Origin: a virus
Reading direction: 5' to 3' (one strand)
IMG/VR virus record: IMGVR_UViG_3300002141_000156
Coordinates: 62,001 to 126,000 of that record
DNA length: 64,000 nt
Within the stretch, counting starts at the first letter, position 1. The number at the start of each line of letters is the position of its first letter. Positions 34,466-42,711 of the stretch are shown in pieces. The notes below the pieces were generated by a model. That model worked only from the letters and a program-made list of their open reading frames with translations, did not search any database and was not told where the DNA came from. A program made the position numbers and the translations under genes.

Positions 34466-35572
34466 TTAAGCAGGTGTTACAGGAGCAGAAGGATTAATAG
34501 CTTTGGACATATCCTCTATTCCTTTCATAAAGGCAGCCTCTTGATCTTTACTTAATCCAGCAGTTTTTTCTCCAGGGTTTACTGCAGTTTCCGCAGGAGC
34601 ATTTGTACCAAAAATTGATTTTCCATCTTTATAGAATAACATGGTACGAAGATTTTCTGGCGTTAATTCAGTAGACGCATATTCTTTTTCGTATTCATCA
34701 ATTATTTTTTTTCTAAATGCATCGTCTGTGAACATTTTCTCCAAAAATGTTTTATCTTGAACGTTTGTTATTTCAGAATCAGTAAATAGTGGAGTTGCAA
34801 CACTTTTAGATATTTTACTATCTTTTGAGTCAGCATCATCTAATGTAGTCGACCACATTACTTTCTTGTTTTGTGCATCATATGATACTGTTCCATTTGG
34901 ATCCGATCCGTCTTGTGTCTTTGCAGTAATTGAACCATTTTCAATAAACTCCATCTTATAGAGTTTACTATTTGTTCGCATAGTATAGAGGAATTTTTTA
35001 CCCTGTTCTTTCTTAGTTTCGGCATTTTCGGTTTCTGCTGGTTTTACTGGATCAGCAGCGGTCGGATCTGGAAGCTGTGCTTGATTTGCAGTATTAAGTA
35101 AATCAGTAACGATTGCTGGTGCAAGTGCTGAAAGAGCTTTAAAACTTTCATCATCAATAAATTGAATACCTGCAGTAACATTTGGATGTGCTGGTGCGCC
35201 GGCTGCATCATTTCTATCAATAATTTCAAATTGAATCTTCTGTTTAGTTCTTCCAAATAGTTCGCCGTCTTTCAAAATAGTATAGACGATGAATTTTTTA
35301 GTAAAGAAAGAAGGTGTAAATTGACCTATTGTCATTGTGAATTGATCTTCTTCATTAAAATAGTTCTTAATTGCCTCAATTCCAGTGGCAGTTAGTTTAT
35401 TTGATGCGTCAATTACATCTAAATCATTAATTATCTTCATAACAAATTTAGTGTTCGATTGAACTTTATATGTAATTTTATGCTTCTTGCCAGAAGTAGG
35501 ATCGATCATTGTATCTTTACCTTTGGCAATAGCCTCGGTTAACGAGGACCAACTATTAAATGACTTAATCAT
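34466..35572 (-). CDS. CTS-like tagged protein, paralogue of 46209-48362
   Basis: 368 residues. Begins MIKSFNSWSSLTE/A, a clear CTS-like tag. Residues 20-130 resemble the same region of the 717-residue protein at 46209-48362: a GKKHKITYKV strand (compare TNHKVKVKYL), then KFVMKIINDLDVI (compare SFKVKAVNDRDMV), then a helix and an FFTKKFIVYTI strand (compare SFFTYNV). The C-terminal part is Lys/Asp-rich with an Ala/Pro-rich end. Function unknown; the shared domain appears specific to cargo-like proteins here. Confidence 0.55.
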   Translation of the reverse strand: MIKSFNSWSSLTEAIAKGKDTMIDPTSGKKHKITYKVQSNTKFVMKIINDLDVIDASNKLTATGIEAIKNYFNEEDQFTMTIGQFTPSFFTKKFIVYTILKDGELFGRTKQKIQFEIIDRNDAAGAPAHPNVTAGIQFIDDESFKALSALAPAIVTDLLNTANQAQLPDPTAADPVKPAETENAETKKEQGKKFLYTMRTNSKLYKMEFIENGSITAKTQDGSDPNGTVSYDAQNKKVMWSTTLDDADSKDSKISKSVATPLFTDSEITNVQDKTFLEKMFTDDAFRKKIIDEYEKEYASTELTPENLRTMLFYKDGKSIFGTNAPAETAVNPGEKTAGLSKDQEAAFMKGIEDMSKAINPSAPVTPA

Positions 35573-35587
35573 GAAAAATACTTTATT

Positions 35588-35595
35588 TTATTTAT
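35588..35595 (-). promoter_or_regulatory. Late promoter-like element ATAAATAA
   Basis: Minus strand reads GATAAATAAAATAAAG, 15 bases before the start of 34466-35572. Paired head-to-head with the plus-strand element at 35603. Confidence 0.6.
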
Positions 35596-35602
35596 CCTTG
35601 CG

Positions 35603-35610
35603 ATAAATAA
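35603..35610 (+). promoter_or_regulatory. Late promoter-like element ATAAATAATAAAAAG
   Basis: CGATAAATAATAAAAAG, 16 bases before the GTG at 35627; separated from the divergent copy by only seven bases. Confidence 0.6.
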
Positions 35611-35626
35611 TAAAAAGACTATTCTC

Positions 35627-36475
35627 GTGAAACTAAAGAATTTTACAGATTATGCAGCATATTATTCAAAGGATCCAAAGAATTTTGAAAAACGGGTAGT
35701 TCTAGCGTGCTCTGAGAATTATGGAGTAGCCGTATTTAAACATATCAAAGAGTCGTCAGAAACTCGAACACTAGGTTCAACAACTCCAGTTATATTATGG
35801 AATAATTTTAAATATCCGACGACTGCGGTAAATGAAAGTTATATATTTAATACTAAATCAATTCCAACATATGAAGAACTTTGTGAAAAGTTTGATAGCA
35901 ATCAATTTATCCCTAAATCAACAACTGACCGTGCACAAGTTAAAGGTTTAAAATTTCCTATCACCGGAGTGGATGGCGATGCGTCTGAGGTCTTCAAAAC
36001 ATTTGGAAAATTCAGAAAATCTGAAAGACACTTCCCAATATTTAGAGAAAAGAAGACGCCAACTACTAGGTTCGATGTTCTAGCATTTAAAGACAGGCCA
36101 ATACATGTTCAAGAAAAAACAAATACCTTGGGTTTTGATGTCAACCCAGCTCGCTTTAAATACTTAGATCAAGTAAATACAATAATAGAATCAATCTCCT
36201 CTGAATATCCACTAGATTTCTATCATCTTGGATTAGTTGAGTCCGGCGACACTCTATATTTAGATGCAATTTCAACTTCTCTAAACCTAAGTCCTTCACA
36301 AAGTATAAAAATGTACGAAAGCGCATACGAAGATTTCTATGTTGCCAAATTACCAAATTGGTTTAAAACCCAATTATTTGAAACATACGTAAAACCGTAT
36401 TATAAGAAGAGATATTATGACGCTGCTTTGCTTAAACCGAAGCATTCAATTGATTTTAAAAAATACGTAGGCTAG
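35627..36475 (+). CDS. Hypothetical protein, possible ATP-grasp-like fold
   Basis: 282 residues from a GTG start. Although it opens with KLKNFTDYAAYY, it lacks the Glu needed for a CTS-like cut. The middle shows FREKKTPTTRFDVLAFKDRPIHVQEK, then DFYHLGLVESGDTLYLDAISTS, a strand order like the substrate- and metal-binding end of ATP-grasp ligases (lysine in an early strand, acidic ends of late strands). The usual EVN triad is not evident, so this is tentative. The stop overlaps the start of the bS21 gene. Confidence 0.4.
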   Translation: MKLKNFTDYAAYYSKDPKNFEKRVVLACSENYGVAVFKHIKESSETRTLGSTTPVILWNNFKYPTTAVNESYIFNTKSIPTYEELCEKFDSNQFIPKSTTDRAQVKGLKFPITGVDGDASEVFKTFGKFRKSERHFPIFREKKTPTTRFDVLAFKDRPIHVQEKTNTLGFDVNPARFKYLDQVNTIIESISSEYPLDFYHLGLVESGDTLYLDAISTSLNLSPSQSIKMYESAYEDFYVAKLPNWFKTQLFETYVKPYYKKRYYDAALLKPKHSIDFKKYVG

Positions 36476-36666
36476 TGATTATCATAAATTGTAACAATAA
36501 AAAAATAGACTCATGTCTTAAACTATATCGACAAAAAAGCGATCGATTAGGTATTGTTAGTGAGCTTCGAGATCGCAAGACCTTTAAGAAACCATCTGTT
36601 AAGAAGAGAGAAATTTTACAATTAGCAAAATATAAGAATATAAAGTATGTCAATTCTGAACTTTAG
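36475..36666 (+). CDS. rpsU: Ribosomal protein bS21 homologue
   Basis: 63 residues from a GTG. The sequence aligns along its length with bS21: an opening strand MIIINCNNKKIDSC, helix LKLYRQKSDRLGIVSELRDRKTF, then KKPSVKKREILQLAKYK, where the KPSVKKR motif is diagnostic and especially like Bacteroidota bS21. bS21 is a 30S protein near the 3' end of 16S rRNA. Phage-encoded bS21 is known from large phages and may replace the host copy on ribosomes. In Bacteroidota bS21 helps hide the anti-Shine-Dalgarno sequence, so a phage copy could alter start selection. It is cotranscribed with a NUDIX gene (20-base overlap). Confidence 0.8.
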   Translation: MIIINCNNKKIDSCLKLYRQKSDRLGIVSELRDRKTFKKPSVKKREILQLAKYKNIKYVNSEL

Positions 36667-37153
36667 TGAATATATCAACGAAGGTTACGAAGACATTAAT
36701 TCTAAATTGGAAAAGAGGATGGCGGCCGGCGTCGCAATAATCTATCAAAATAAAATATTATTGGTACACCCAACTGGCGGTACCTGGCAACGTGGAATTT
36801 GTGGAATCCCAAAAGGAAGCATGGAATCTGGTGAAGAACCCATCACTGCGGCTCTTCGTGAATTACGTGAAGAAACTGGAATCATATTAGGAGCAAGTCA
36901 ACTTGATCCCAGTCCAGAGCTAGTTAATTTTTATAGTAAAACTCGTAAAGTTGAACGACAACTCATCTATTTTATCTGTAAAATAGATAATCTTTCTGAG
37001 ATCGGTTTAGAAACAGAAAGAATACCTAATCGTCAACTTCAAATCGAAGAAGTTGATTGGGCAAAATTTGTTACTCCAGAAGAAGCATATTCACTCACCG
37101 TGCGATCACAACTAATTATATTAGACCGACTTCTTGTGTCAGGTTTGAGATAA
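36647..37153 (+). CDS. CTS-like tagged NUDIX hydrolase
   Basis: 168 residues. The N-terminus MSILNFSEYINE/G is a CTS-like tag with a predicted cut after Glu12. The Nudix box runs from about residue 57 to 79: GSMESGEEP, then AALRELREETGI, with the complete REx(L)REExG acid cluster that binds Mg2+. The fold is otherwise canonical in length. Nudix enzymes hydrolyse nucleoside diphosphates linked to another group (mutagenic dNTPs, NAD-type molecules, ADP-ribose, RNA caps). Combined with the tag, delivery into the host at infection is inferred. The substrate cannot be named. Confidence 0.8.
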   Translation: MSILNFSEYINEGYEDINSKLEKRMAAGVAIIYQNKILLVHPTGGTWQRGICGIPKGSMESGEEPITAALRELREETGIILGASQLDPSPELVNFYSKTRKVERQLIYFICKIDNLSEIGLETERIPNRQLQIEEVDWAKFVTPEEAYSLTVRSQLIILDRLLVSGLR

Positions 37154-37157
37154 ATAA
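37150..37157 (+). promoter_or_regulatory. Late promoter-like element ATAAATAA
   Basis: GATAAATAAAAGAAAAG, 19 bases before the ATG at 37177; overlaps the NUDIX stop. Confidence 0.6.
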
Positions 37158-37176
37158 AAGAAAAGAATATCGATAG

Positions 37177-38730
37177 ATGTCATATCTTGTAAATTATAAA
37201 AACTGGAAGCGATTATATGAAGCAACATTTGCCTTTGATCCCAGTGGAAATTATCCAGATGAAACATTTGGACTTCCTACTGGAGGAGTAGACAGCGGTA
37301 AAGTTTCTCCAGGAGGAGCCGGCGGAGACTGGGATGGAAGTATGCAGAGAGCATTAGCCTTTGGTAAAATTGCAAATGAATTTGTTGGAAAAAATATAAT
37401 TTCGTCTCAAAAAAGAACTCGAGTAAAAACTGCATCTAATCGAACTTCTGATCATTTTGATGGGCAGGATTTTACATATGCCGTTGACCTCGGCTGCAAT
37501 TTAGAAACTGGTGATAGGTTACTTGCACATTTAATGGACTGGTTTGGTCACCCTGAATACAAGGGTGGTACCTGGTTCAATGTAGTAAAGGACGGATATC
37601 GATATCAAGTAGGCTGGAGAGTACCAAATCACTTCAACCATATTCACGTAGGAGTTAAAAAACAAGACGGTAAGGATTCAGTAAGCGGAGTAAAGGTAGC
37701 TGCACCTGCCGCGACTGAGTTGACCGCAAATAACCAAGATATTAATATGACACAAATTCAATCTGGAGAAAAATTACTTAAGTCTGGAGCAACTGGCGAT
37801 GTTGTCAAAGTAATTCAGACTAAACTAAAAGAACTGAAATATTTTACTAAAGAACCAAATAGTGAATATGATAAAGACACATATAATGCAGTAAGAGCAT
37901 TTCAAACTGATCGTCTTATTGGAATTGATGGTATCGTTGGACCTGCCACATATGGTGCACTCTTTGGTGTTCAAGTTGATCCCAAAGCAGTTGAGTTAAC
38001 TAAAGTAGAAAGAGGTAAGGTTGAACTATCTAATGGTAAACTAAAATCTTCATATTCTGGAGAAAAGCAAAGAAATATTAATTTACTAATCAATGAGATG
38101 ACGCGGCAGGGTATTACCAATCCCTATTCTCAAGTTGGAATACTTGCTGTTATTGGTAAGGAGAGTGGTTTTATTCCTAAAAACGAAAATATGAATTACT
38201 CTAAAGAGAGACTACCTGAAGTATGGGGAGTATTTTCAAAGACTGGTAAAATGGTACCGAAGGGACAAGGTAAAGATAATTATAATGACTTGGCTGTACA
38301 ATATGAACGTAATCCGGAAAAACTTGCAAATTTTGTATACGGTCAAAAGCCAAATGGAATGAGGACTAATGCTTATGGAAATACTCAACCTGGAGACGGC
38401 TGGAAATATCGTGGCCGTGGATTTAATGGCATTACCTTTAAATCAGGATATCAAAAGTATGCGACCGCCACTGGCCTAGATCTAATAAATAATCCAGATA
38501 TGCTAAATGACCCGGCGACTTCTGCAAAAGTTGCAGTTCTCTATTTCATAAACACCATAAAACCTCATGGAATTGATTTAAACTCTTTTACTTCAACTGA
38601 AGATGCAACTAGAGTCTTTGTTAGAGCAAATGCGGGTTGGGGCAGTGACCAGACGGTACAGTCCTGGGCATACGCAAATGCTGCTAAAATTATTCCAAAC
38701 TTTACAATAGAGCCTGGAGCAATAGCATAA
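37177..38730 (+). CDS. CTS-like tagged multidomain peptidoglycan hydrolase (M15-like, PG-binding, GH19)
   Basis: 517 residues. Residues 1-15, MSYLVNYKNWKRLYE, are a CTS-like tag. Residues ~85-165 resemble a zinc D,D-peptidase/M15-type domain (NRTSDHFDGQDFTYAVDLG, ending NHFNHIHVGV). Residues ~205-265 are a peptidoglycan-binding type 1 domain (GATGDVVKVIQTKL, then DGIVGPATYGALFG). Residues ~290-510 are a GH19 chitinase/lysozyme domain (IGKESGFIPKNE, YRGRGFNGITFKSGYQKY). The GH19 part is highly similar to the gene at 62345-63124. Carriage inside the capsid would place it for cell-wall action after delivery or for release; the tag-based packaging is inference. Confidence 0.8.
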   Translation: MSYLVNYKNWKRLYEATFAFDPSGNYPDETFGLPTGGVDSGKVSPGGAGGDWDGSMQRALAFGKIANEFVGKNIISSQKRTRVKTASNRTSDHFDGQDFTYAVDLGCNLETGDRLLAHLMDWFGHPEYKGGTWFNVVKDGYRYQVGWRVPNHFNHIHVGVKKQDGKDSVSGVKVAAPAATELTANNQDINMTQIQSGEKLLKSGATGDVVKVIQTKLKELKYFTKEPNSEYDKDTYNAVRAFQTDRLIGIDGIVGPATYGALFGVQVDPKAVELTKVERGKVELSNGKLKSSYSGEKQRNINLLINEMTRQGITNPYSQVGILAVIGKESGFIPKNENMNYSKERLPEVWGVFSKTGKMVPKGQGKDNYNDLAVQYERNPEKLANFVYGQKPNGMRTNAYGNTQPGDGWKYRGRGFNGITFKSGYQKYATATGLDLINNPDMLNDPATSAKVAVLYFINTIKPHGIDLNSFTSTEDATRVFVRANAGWGSDQTVQSWAYANAAKIIPNFTIEPGAIA

Positions 38731-38776
38731 AACCTAATAGTTTTTCCTAGTAGAATATTTCAAAATATTTTATAAA

Positions 38777-39292
38777 ATGGAAAATACCGAAACCACAACA
38801 TTAGGTGCAGAAGAAACTCTCGTTGCTACACCGGAAGTTACACCAGTTCAAGACGAGGCAATTGCTGAACCTATTACTGTACCACTAACTCCACAGGAAC
38901 AACTAACACAATTGATTAATCGTCGTACTGGAGAATTTGAAGTTCGAATTAATCATTCTGATTTAAAATTCCTTAAAAATACAATTAATCAAAAGGTTGA
39001 ATGGAAAGGACCAAATGAAGCATACCTTGTAATTATGTCAGTTTTAACGATGGATAATACTTTACAGGCAATGGATCCAAAGGAGTCTACTCCTGTTAAA
39101 ATTAAATTACCTGCATCAACAATCGAATCAATTAATTTCTTCTTGACTAAGATTGGTGGAAAGGGTATTGACTCTGCACAGCGAGTATTTTCAGTATCAA
39201 TGATGTTTCGTCAATCTATGGAGGCAATTCGTAAAATCGATGAAGAAATCAATTTGCTTAAATCTGAGTTGCAAACTGAGAAAACGAGCTAA
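38777..39292 (+). CDS. Hypothetical protein with acidic N-terminus
   Basis: 171 residues. The first ~55 residues are Glu/Thr/Pro-rich and disordered; residues 60-170 are a helical domain (NRRTGEFEVRINHSDLKFLKNTINQKVEW, then MSVLTMDNTLQ). No CTS-like tag and no known family. It lies between the tagged lysin and a tagged acidic protein. Confidence 0.5.
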   Translation: MENTETTTLGAEETLVATPEVTPVQDEAIAEPITVPLTPQEQLTQLINRRTGEFEVRINHSDLKFLKNTINQKVEWKGPNEAYLVIMSVLTMDNTLQAMDPKESTPVKIKLPASTIESINFFLTKIGGKGIDSAQRVFSVSMMFRQSMEAIRKIDEEINLLKSELQTEKTS

Positions 39293-39300
39293 TTTATCTG

Positions 39301-39308
39301 ATAAATAA
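39301..39308 (+). promoter_or_regulatory. Late promoter-like element ATAAATAATAAAAA
   Basis: 18 bases before the ATG at 39327. Confidence 0.6.
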
Positions 39309-39326
39309 TAAAAAATTGAATTAACA

Positions 39327-39725
39327 ATGAAAGTAAAGAACTTTGCAGGCTTTATGAAATCTCGCGTAAATGAAAGCGATGGAGCAACGATGGGAAATTA
39401 TATCGGGTCCGAAGGTGAATTTGACAGCCAATTCGGAGACATTAATCAATATGGTGATGGTGAAACAGAAGATTGGGGAGCAAATCCAGAGGAAGAGGAA
39501 GAAGAAAGCACAGAGGCTGATACCGATACTCCAGAAGGAGAAGAAACTGAACCTGTAACACTTGATAGCTTAAAAGCTATGATTGAAGACTTAACTGAAC
39601 GGGTTGAAAAACTTGAAGGTGGTGAAGAAGGTGAAGAAGAACCTAAAGAAGGTGAAGAAGAACCTAAAGAAGGTGAAGAAGCTACAGAAGGTGAAGAAAC
39701 ACCTGAAGAAGAGCCGGCAAAGTAA
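39327..39725 (+). CDS. CTS-like tagged highly acidic protein (core/internal protein candidate)
   Basis: 132 residues. The N-terminus MKVKNFAGFMKSRVNE/S is CTS-like. After a Gly/Asp-rich spacer the protein is extremely acidic, with runs of Glu (PEEEEEEST) and a repeated EEPKEGE unit coded by an in-frame 21-base repeat. A short helix, LDSLKAMIEDLTERVEKLEGG, looks like a coiled coil. T4 prohead core proteins such as gp67 are also short, acidic and protease-processed, so a core role is plausible. Stand-alone late promoter-like element and terminator flank it. Confidence 0.6.
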   Translation: MKVKNFAGFMKSRVNESDGATMGNYIGSEGEFDSQFGDINQYGDGETEDWGANPEEEEEESTEADTDTPEGEETEPVTLDSLKAMIEDLTERVEKLEGGEEGEEEPKEGEEEPKEGEEATEGEETPEEEPAK

Positions 39726-39750
39726 TTCACAAACTACTATAATCAAACCT

Positions 39751-39787
39751 AAAACGAGCTATCGCATATGTGATCGCTCGTTTTTTA
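39751..39787 (+). terminator. Rho-independent terminator
   Basis: ACGAGC / GCTCGT stem extended by TATC/GATc pairing, followed by six T. It closes the late operon before the DUF192 gene. Confidence 0.75.
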
Positions 39788-39803
39788 TTTTTAAAGAATT
39801 AGG

Positions 39804-39811
39804 ATAAATAA
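39804..39811 (+). promoter_or_regulatory. ATAAATAA element, very close to start codon
   Basis: GATAAATAATTACG, five bases before the ATG at 39817. Spacing is unlike most other copies, so this may be chance. Confidence 0.35.
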
Positions 39812-39816
39812 TTACG

Positions 39817-40254
39817 ATGAGTGAGTATCAACATAATAAAATCGTGCCTCTGTTTGAAGAATTCTGCAAGAAGAACCAAGTAGACGGTAAAGATATTGAA
39901 GTAACGCTTGCTGGCAAAACGTTGCGATTAAGGGTTGCAACAACTCCGCAAAGCCAAGCAAAAGGATTTATGGGAGCGACCTCTGAGCCTGAAGAAGGTG
40001 AAGGAATTATTTTTATTTATGATGGAAATCAGCCTCTGTCTTTTTGGATGAAAGACGTTCGTTTCCCACTAGATATTATCTTCTTTGATTCTGCAATGCA
40101 GTATGTTGGACACGAAACAATGCTGCCGACTACTGGCGAAGCCGATCACAAACTACCACGATATTTTAGTAAAAAGCCTGCCAGATTTGCAGTTGAGGTG
40201 ACTGCTGGTTGGTTCGATAAGTATGGTACCGAAAAGTGTGACCTTACTATTTAA
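39817..40254 (+). CDS. DUF192-family protein
   Basis: 145 residues. The DUF192 pattern is clear: VTLAGKTLRLRVATTPQSQAKGFMG, then GIIFIYDGNQPLSFWMKDVRFPLDIIFFD, then ARFAVEVTAGWFDKYG. The conserved FWMKD-x-x-x-PLDIIF core is intact. DUF192 proteins are small beta-barrels found in many bacteria and phages, without known reaction; exported versions exist but no signal peptide is present here. The segment PLFEEF near residue 12 weakly resembles a CTS-like end, which I do not count. Confidence 0.8.
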   Translation: MSEYQHNKIVPLFEEFCKKNQVDGKDIEVTLAGKTLRLRVATTPQSQAKGFMGATSEPEEGEGIIFIYDGNQPLSFWMKDVRFPLDIIFFDSAMQYVGHETMLPTTGEADHKLPRYFSKKPARFAVEVTAGWFDKYGTEKCDLTI

Positions 40255-40303
40255 TTAACCATCCCGATTTAGTATAATAGTAGTATATCAATGCTCTACT
40301 ACT

Positions 40304-41587
40304 ATGACTAAACATTTCCAGAATCTTGCAGACTTCATCAGTGAGATGAATTCCTCAAATTCGACGAATCACAAAATCGATATACTTAAAAAGTATTCAG
40401 GTGATACGTTTATCTGTGATGTATTGAAATATACATATCATCCATATAAACAATACGGCGTAACTTCTGCTAATCTTAAAAAGCGATCAGATCTTACTGC
40501 AGTCGTTGATGTATATGACAATCTTTTCTATTTACTGGACGACTTAGCTGATCGTAATATTACCGGCCACACTGCAATTGAAGCTGTTAATAATTTTATT
40601 GCAAAATATTCAAAATTCGATTATTTGATCTACCAAATAATCGATCGTAATCTTGAAACCCGAGCAACAACTAGTCTAATTAATCGAGTTTTTCCTGGAC
40701 TAATTCCTACATTTGATGTCGCACTGGCCTATGATTTTACCAAAGTTAAAAAGGTCAACTTGGCCGACGGTACTTGGTATATTTCACGTAAATTAGATGG
40801 AGTCAGGTGTATAACGATAATTAGAAATAACAGTATTAAATTCTTTTCAAGAAACGGTAAAGAATTTGAGACTCTTGGAAAAGTTCGAGAGGAAATAGAG
40901 CGCCTGGGGTTAACTGACTGTGTGTTAGATGGTGAAATATGTATGATGAATAATGATGGCACAGATGACTTCCAGGGAATCCTGAAACAGATTCAGCGTA
41001 AGGAGCATACTATTCAAAAACCTAGATACTGGGTATTTGATTGCCTGACCCTTGAAGAATTTGATAGTGGCCGAGGAGAGGAGAAATTACAAGAAAGAAG
41101 GCAGCGACATATCTTTACTGATTCAACAATTCTTGCAACACTACCTCAAACTCGAGTATATACAGAACATGAAGTACTTGATTTTAGACAAATGGCCAAA
41201 GCACATGGATGGGAAGGATTAATTGCTCGTCGTGATGTTGGCTATGAAGGTGACCGCACAAAGAATATGTTAAAGATTAAAGAATTTTTTGATGCCGAAT
41301 ATCGGGTAATTGAAACGATTATTGGTCCACAGCGTGTTATTGTAAATGAACTTGAAGTTGAGGAAACTATGTTAAGTGCCGTTATTATTGAACACAAAGG
41401 AAATCGAGTTCAAGTAGGTAGTGGGTTTTCAATAGCTGAACGCCGTGAATATTATTCCCATCCTGAAAAAATAGTCGATGGTATTATCACAGTTACTTAT
41501 TTTGAGGAGACAACTGATCAACATGGTAACAATTCATTACGTTTTCCTGTCTTCAAGATAAACCACGGAAAAACTAGGAGTATATAA
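40304..41587 (+). CDS. ATP-dependent DNA ligase
   Basis: 427 residues. The adenylation motif is YISRKLDGVRC at about residues 159-169, with Lys as the AMP-accepting residue. Later motifs are seen as FFSRNGKEF (III), VLDGEICMM, DCLTLEEF, EGLIARR (IV) and NMLKIKEFFDAE (V), in the right order, followed by an OB-fold domain (GSGFSIAERREYY). The helical N-terminal region aligns with the start of T4 gp30 ligase. It joins nicks in phage DNA during replication and repair. Although residues 5-14 (FQNLADFISE) fit the CTS-like pattern, they belong to the conserved ligase helix. It starts a block of small early-type genes. Confidence 0.9.
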   Translation: MTKHFQNLADFISEMNSSNSTNHKIDILKKYSGDTFICDVLKYTYHPYKQYGVTSANLKKRSDLTAVVDVYDNLFYLLDDLADRNITGHTAIEAVNNFIAKYSKFDYLIYQIIDRNLETRATTSLINRVFPGLIPTFDVALAYDFTKVKKVNLADGTWYISRKLDGVRCITIIRNNSIKFFSRNGKEFETLGKVREEIERLGLTDCVLDGEICMMNNDGTDDFQGILKQIQRKEHTIQKPRYWVFDCLTLEEFDSGRGEEKLQERRQRHIFTDSTILATLPQTRVYTEHEVLDFRQMAKAHGWEGLIARRDVGYEGDRTKNMLKIKEFFDAEYRVIETIIGPQRVIVNELEVEETMLSAVIIEHKGNRVQVGSGFSIAERREYYSHPEKIVDGIITVTYFEETTDQHGNNSLRFPVFKINHGKTRSI

Positions 41588-41592
41588 TACGT

Positions 41593-41766
41593 ATGGGATT
41601 CAATAAACGATACTTACCTGACCTTAAAACTCTTAAGCAGGAATATGCAGAAGCAGGTCACGATGAATTTTTTCGTATTCTGGACAAATATGATGCCGTA
41701 ATTGGATCAAATAACTGCTATGCATTTATTGATAAAGCAAGAAAATCAAACAAAAAAACAAAATAA
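41593..41766 (+). CDS. Small hypothetical protein
   Basis: 57 residues, charged, with helices (DLKTLKQEYAEAGHDEFFRILDKY) and a basic tail. It starts five bases after the ligase stop, apparently in the same operon. No family recognised. Confidence 0.5.
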   Translation: MGFNKRYLPDLKTLKQEYAEAGHDEFFRILDKYDAVIGSNNCYAFIDKARKSNKKTK

Positions 41767-41769
41767 CTT

Positions 41770-41970
41770 ATGTATTACACAGCAACTGTAAAATTTGAAA
41801 CAATTGACGATCGTTCAGGTCGCACAAAAACAATTAAAGAACAGTATTTAGTAGCAGCAGAGTCAATCTCAGATGCGGAAACTAAATTGACTGCTCGATT
41901 TAAAGATTCTATTGCAGAATTTGCAGTAGCCAGCGTTCAGGAATCTAAAATCATGGATGTTCTTAAATAA
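41770..41970 (+). CDS. Small hypothetical protein (DUF-like beta fold)
   Basis: 66 residues. Pattern YYTATVKFETID, then KTIKEQYLVAAESISDAETKL, then FAVASVQESKIMDVL resembles a small phage family with a two-strand, helix, strand fold that accompanies replication genes. Function unknown. Four bases separate it from the upstream gene. Confidence 0.55.
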   Translation: MYYTATVKFETIDDRSGRTKTIKEQYLVAAESISDAETKLTARFKDSIAEFAVASVQESKIMDVLK

Positions 41971-41976
41971 GAAACA

Positions 41977-42288
41977 ATGCAAAAGTTACCAACCAATATT
42001 GCTGAGAAAGTATACGATGTTCTGACAAAATTTGCAGAAGCAAAGCCAGACTATTATTCAAGAGAAGTATTCATTTTCCATTTTGGTGTAATTCATGACA
42101 CGCTAGATTCCTTTAAGTTTGAATGCATGGATGATGCACAGCGCACGTTTACCTGCAGAAATAATGGAACGATGTGGATTGATGGTAAAGGAAGCGATCG
42201 AGTAAATGCGATCCTTCGAAAAATTAGTAGCGAGCTGCATCCTAAAAAGCAACTCGGTGAATTTACAATAACTACAAATGCGGTTTAA
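41977..42288 (+). CDS. Hypothetical protein
   Basis: 103 residues, alpha/beta, two Cys residues (FECMDD, TFTCRNN). No motif recognised. Overlaps the next gene by 11 bases in another frame, as in compact early phage operons. Confidence 0.5.
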   Translation: MQKLPTNIAEKVYDVLTKFAEAKPDYYSREVFIFHFGVIHDTLDSFKFECMDDAQRTFTCRNNGTMWIDGKGSDRVNAILRKISSELHPKKQLGEFTITTNAV

Positions 42289-42709
42289 TGTTCCTATAAC
42301 AAAAGATGCACAGTTCACGCAGGACGTATTCCAAGTCATGTCAGATTACCTTTCTGAGTTACGGGAAGAAGCCGGAAAGTGGCCAAATCGAATAACTTTT
42401 ACTGGCTCAATCGGTCATGAAGTCTACCTATTTATTGTAGAAAAGGGCTGGGATTTCAAAGCATTTAACCCAACTTCCACAAATGGAGCAGGCTCCGATA
42501 AAATAATCTTTGATTTTTCAAAACCGCTTACTCAGATTGAGGATCGAGGTGCCACCATGTTTGACGATGGATTTAACAATCGACAAATAACGGGTATTCC
42601 TGGGCCAGCAACTATGCAGAAAATTATTGCAGCGTACTCTGCACCAGCATTTAAAATTGAACGGACGATTCGACCAAAAATCGAAATATTACTAACTAGA
42701 CCTAGATAA
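42278..42709 (+). CDS. Hypothetical protein
   Basis: 143 residues with an alpha/beta N-terminal half and a Pro/Arg-rich end (TIRPKIEILLTRPR). No catalytic motif is visible. Coupled to neighbours by overlap upstream and a two-base gap downstream. Confidence 0.5.
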   Translation: MRFNVPITKDAQFTQDVFQVMSDYLSELREEAGKWPNRITFTGSIGHEVYLFIVEKGWDFKAFNPTSTNGAGSDKIIFDFSKPLTQIEDRGATMFDDGFNNRQITGIPGPATMQKIIAAYSAPAFKIERTIRPKIEILLTRPR

Positions 42710-42711
42710 CC

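Noticed and set aside
35627-35680. KNFTDYAAYY start resembling a capsid tag
   Set aside because: No Glu follows in the right position, so no cleavage site is predicted.
39817-39860. Possible CTS-like end LFE near the start of the DUF192 protein
   Set aside because: The flanking residues do not fit the F-x-x-F pattern, and the site is followed by EF, not by a small residue.
40304-40360. CTS-like pattern FQNLADFISE at the start of the DNA ligase
   Set aside because: The segment aligns with the conserved N-terminal helix of T4 gp30-type ligases and the gene lies in an early-type operon without an ATAAATAA box at normal distance; probably coincidence.
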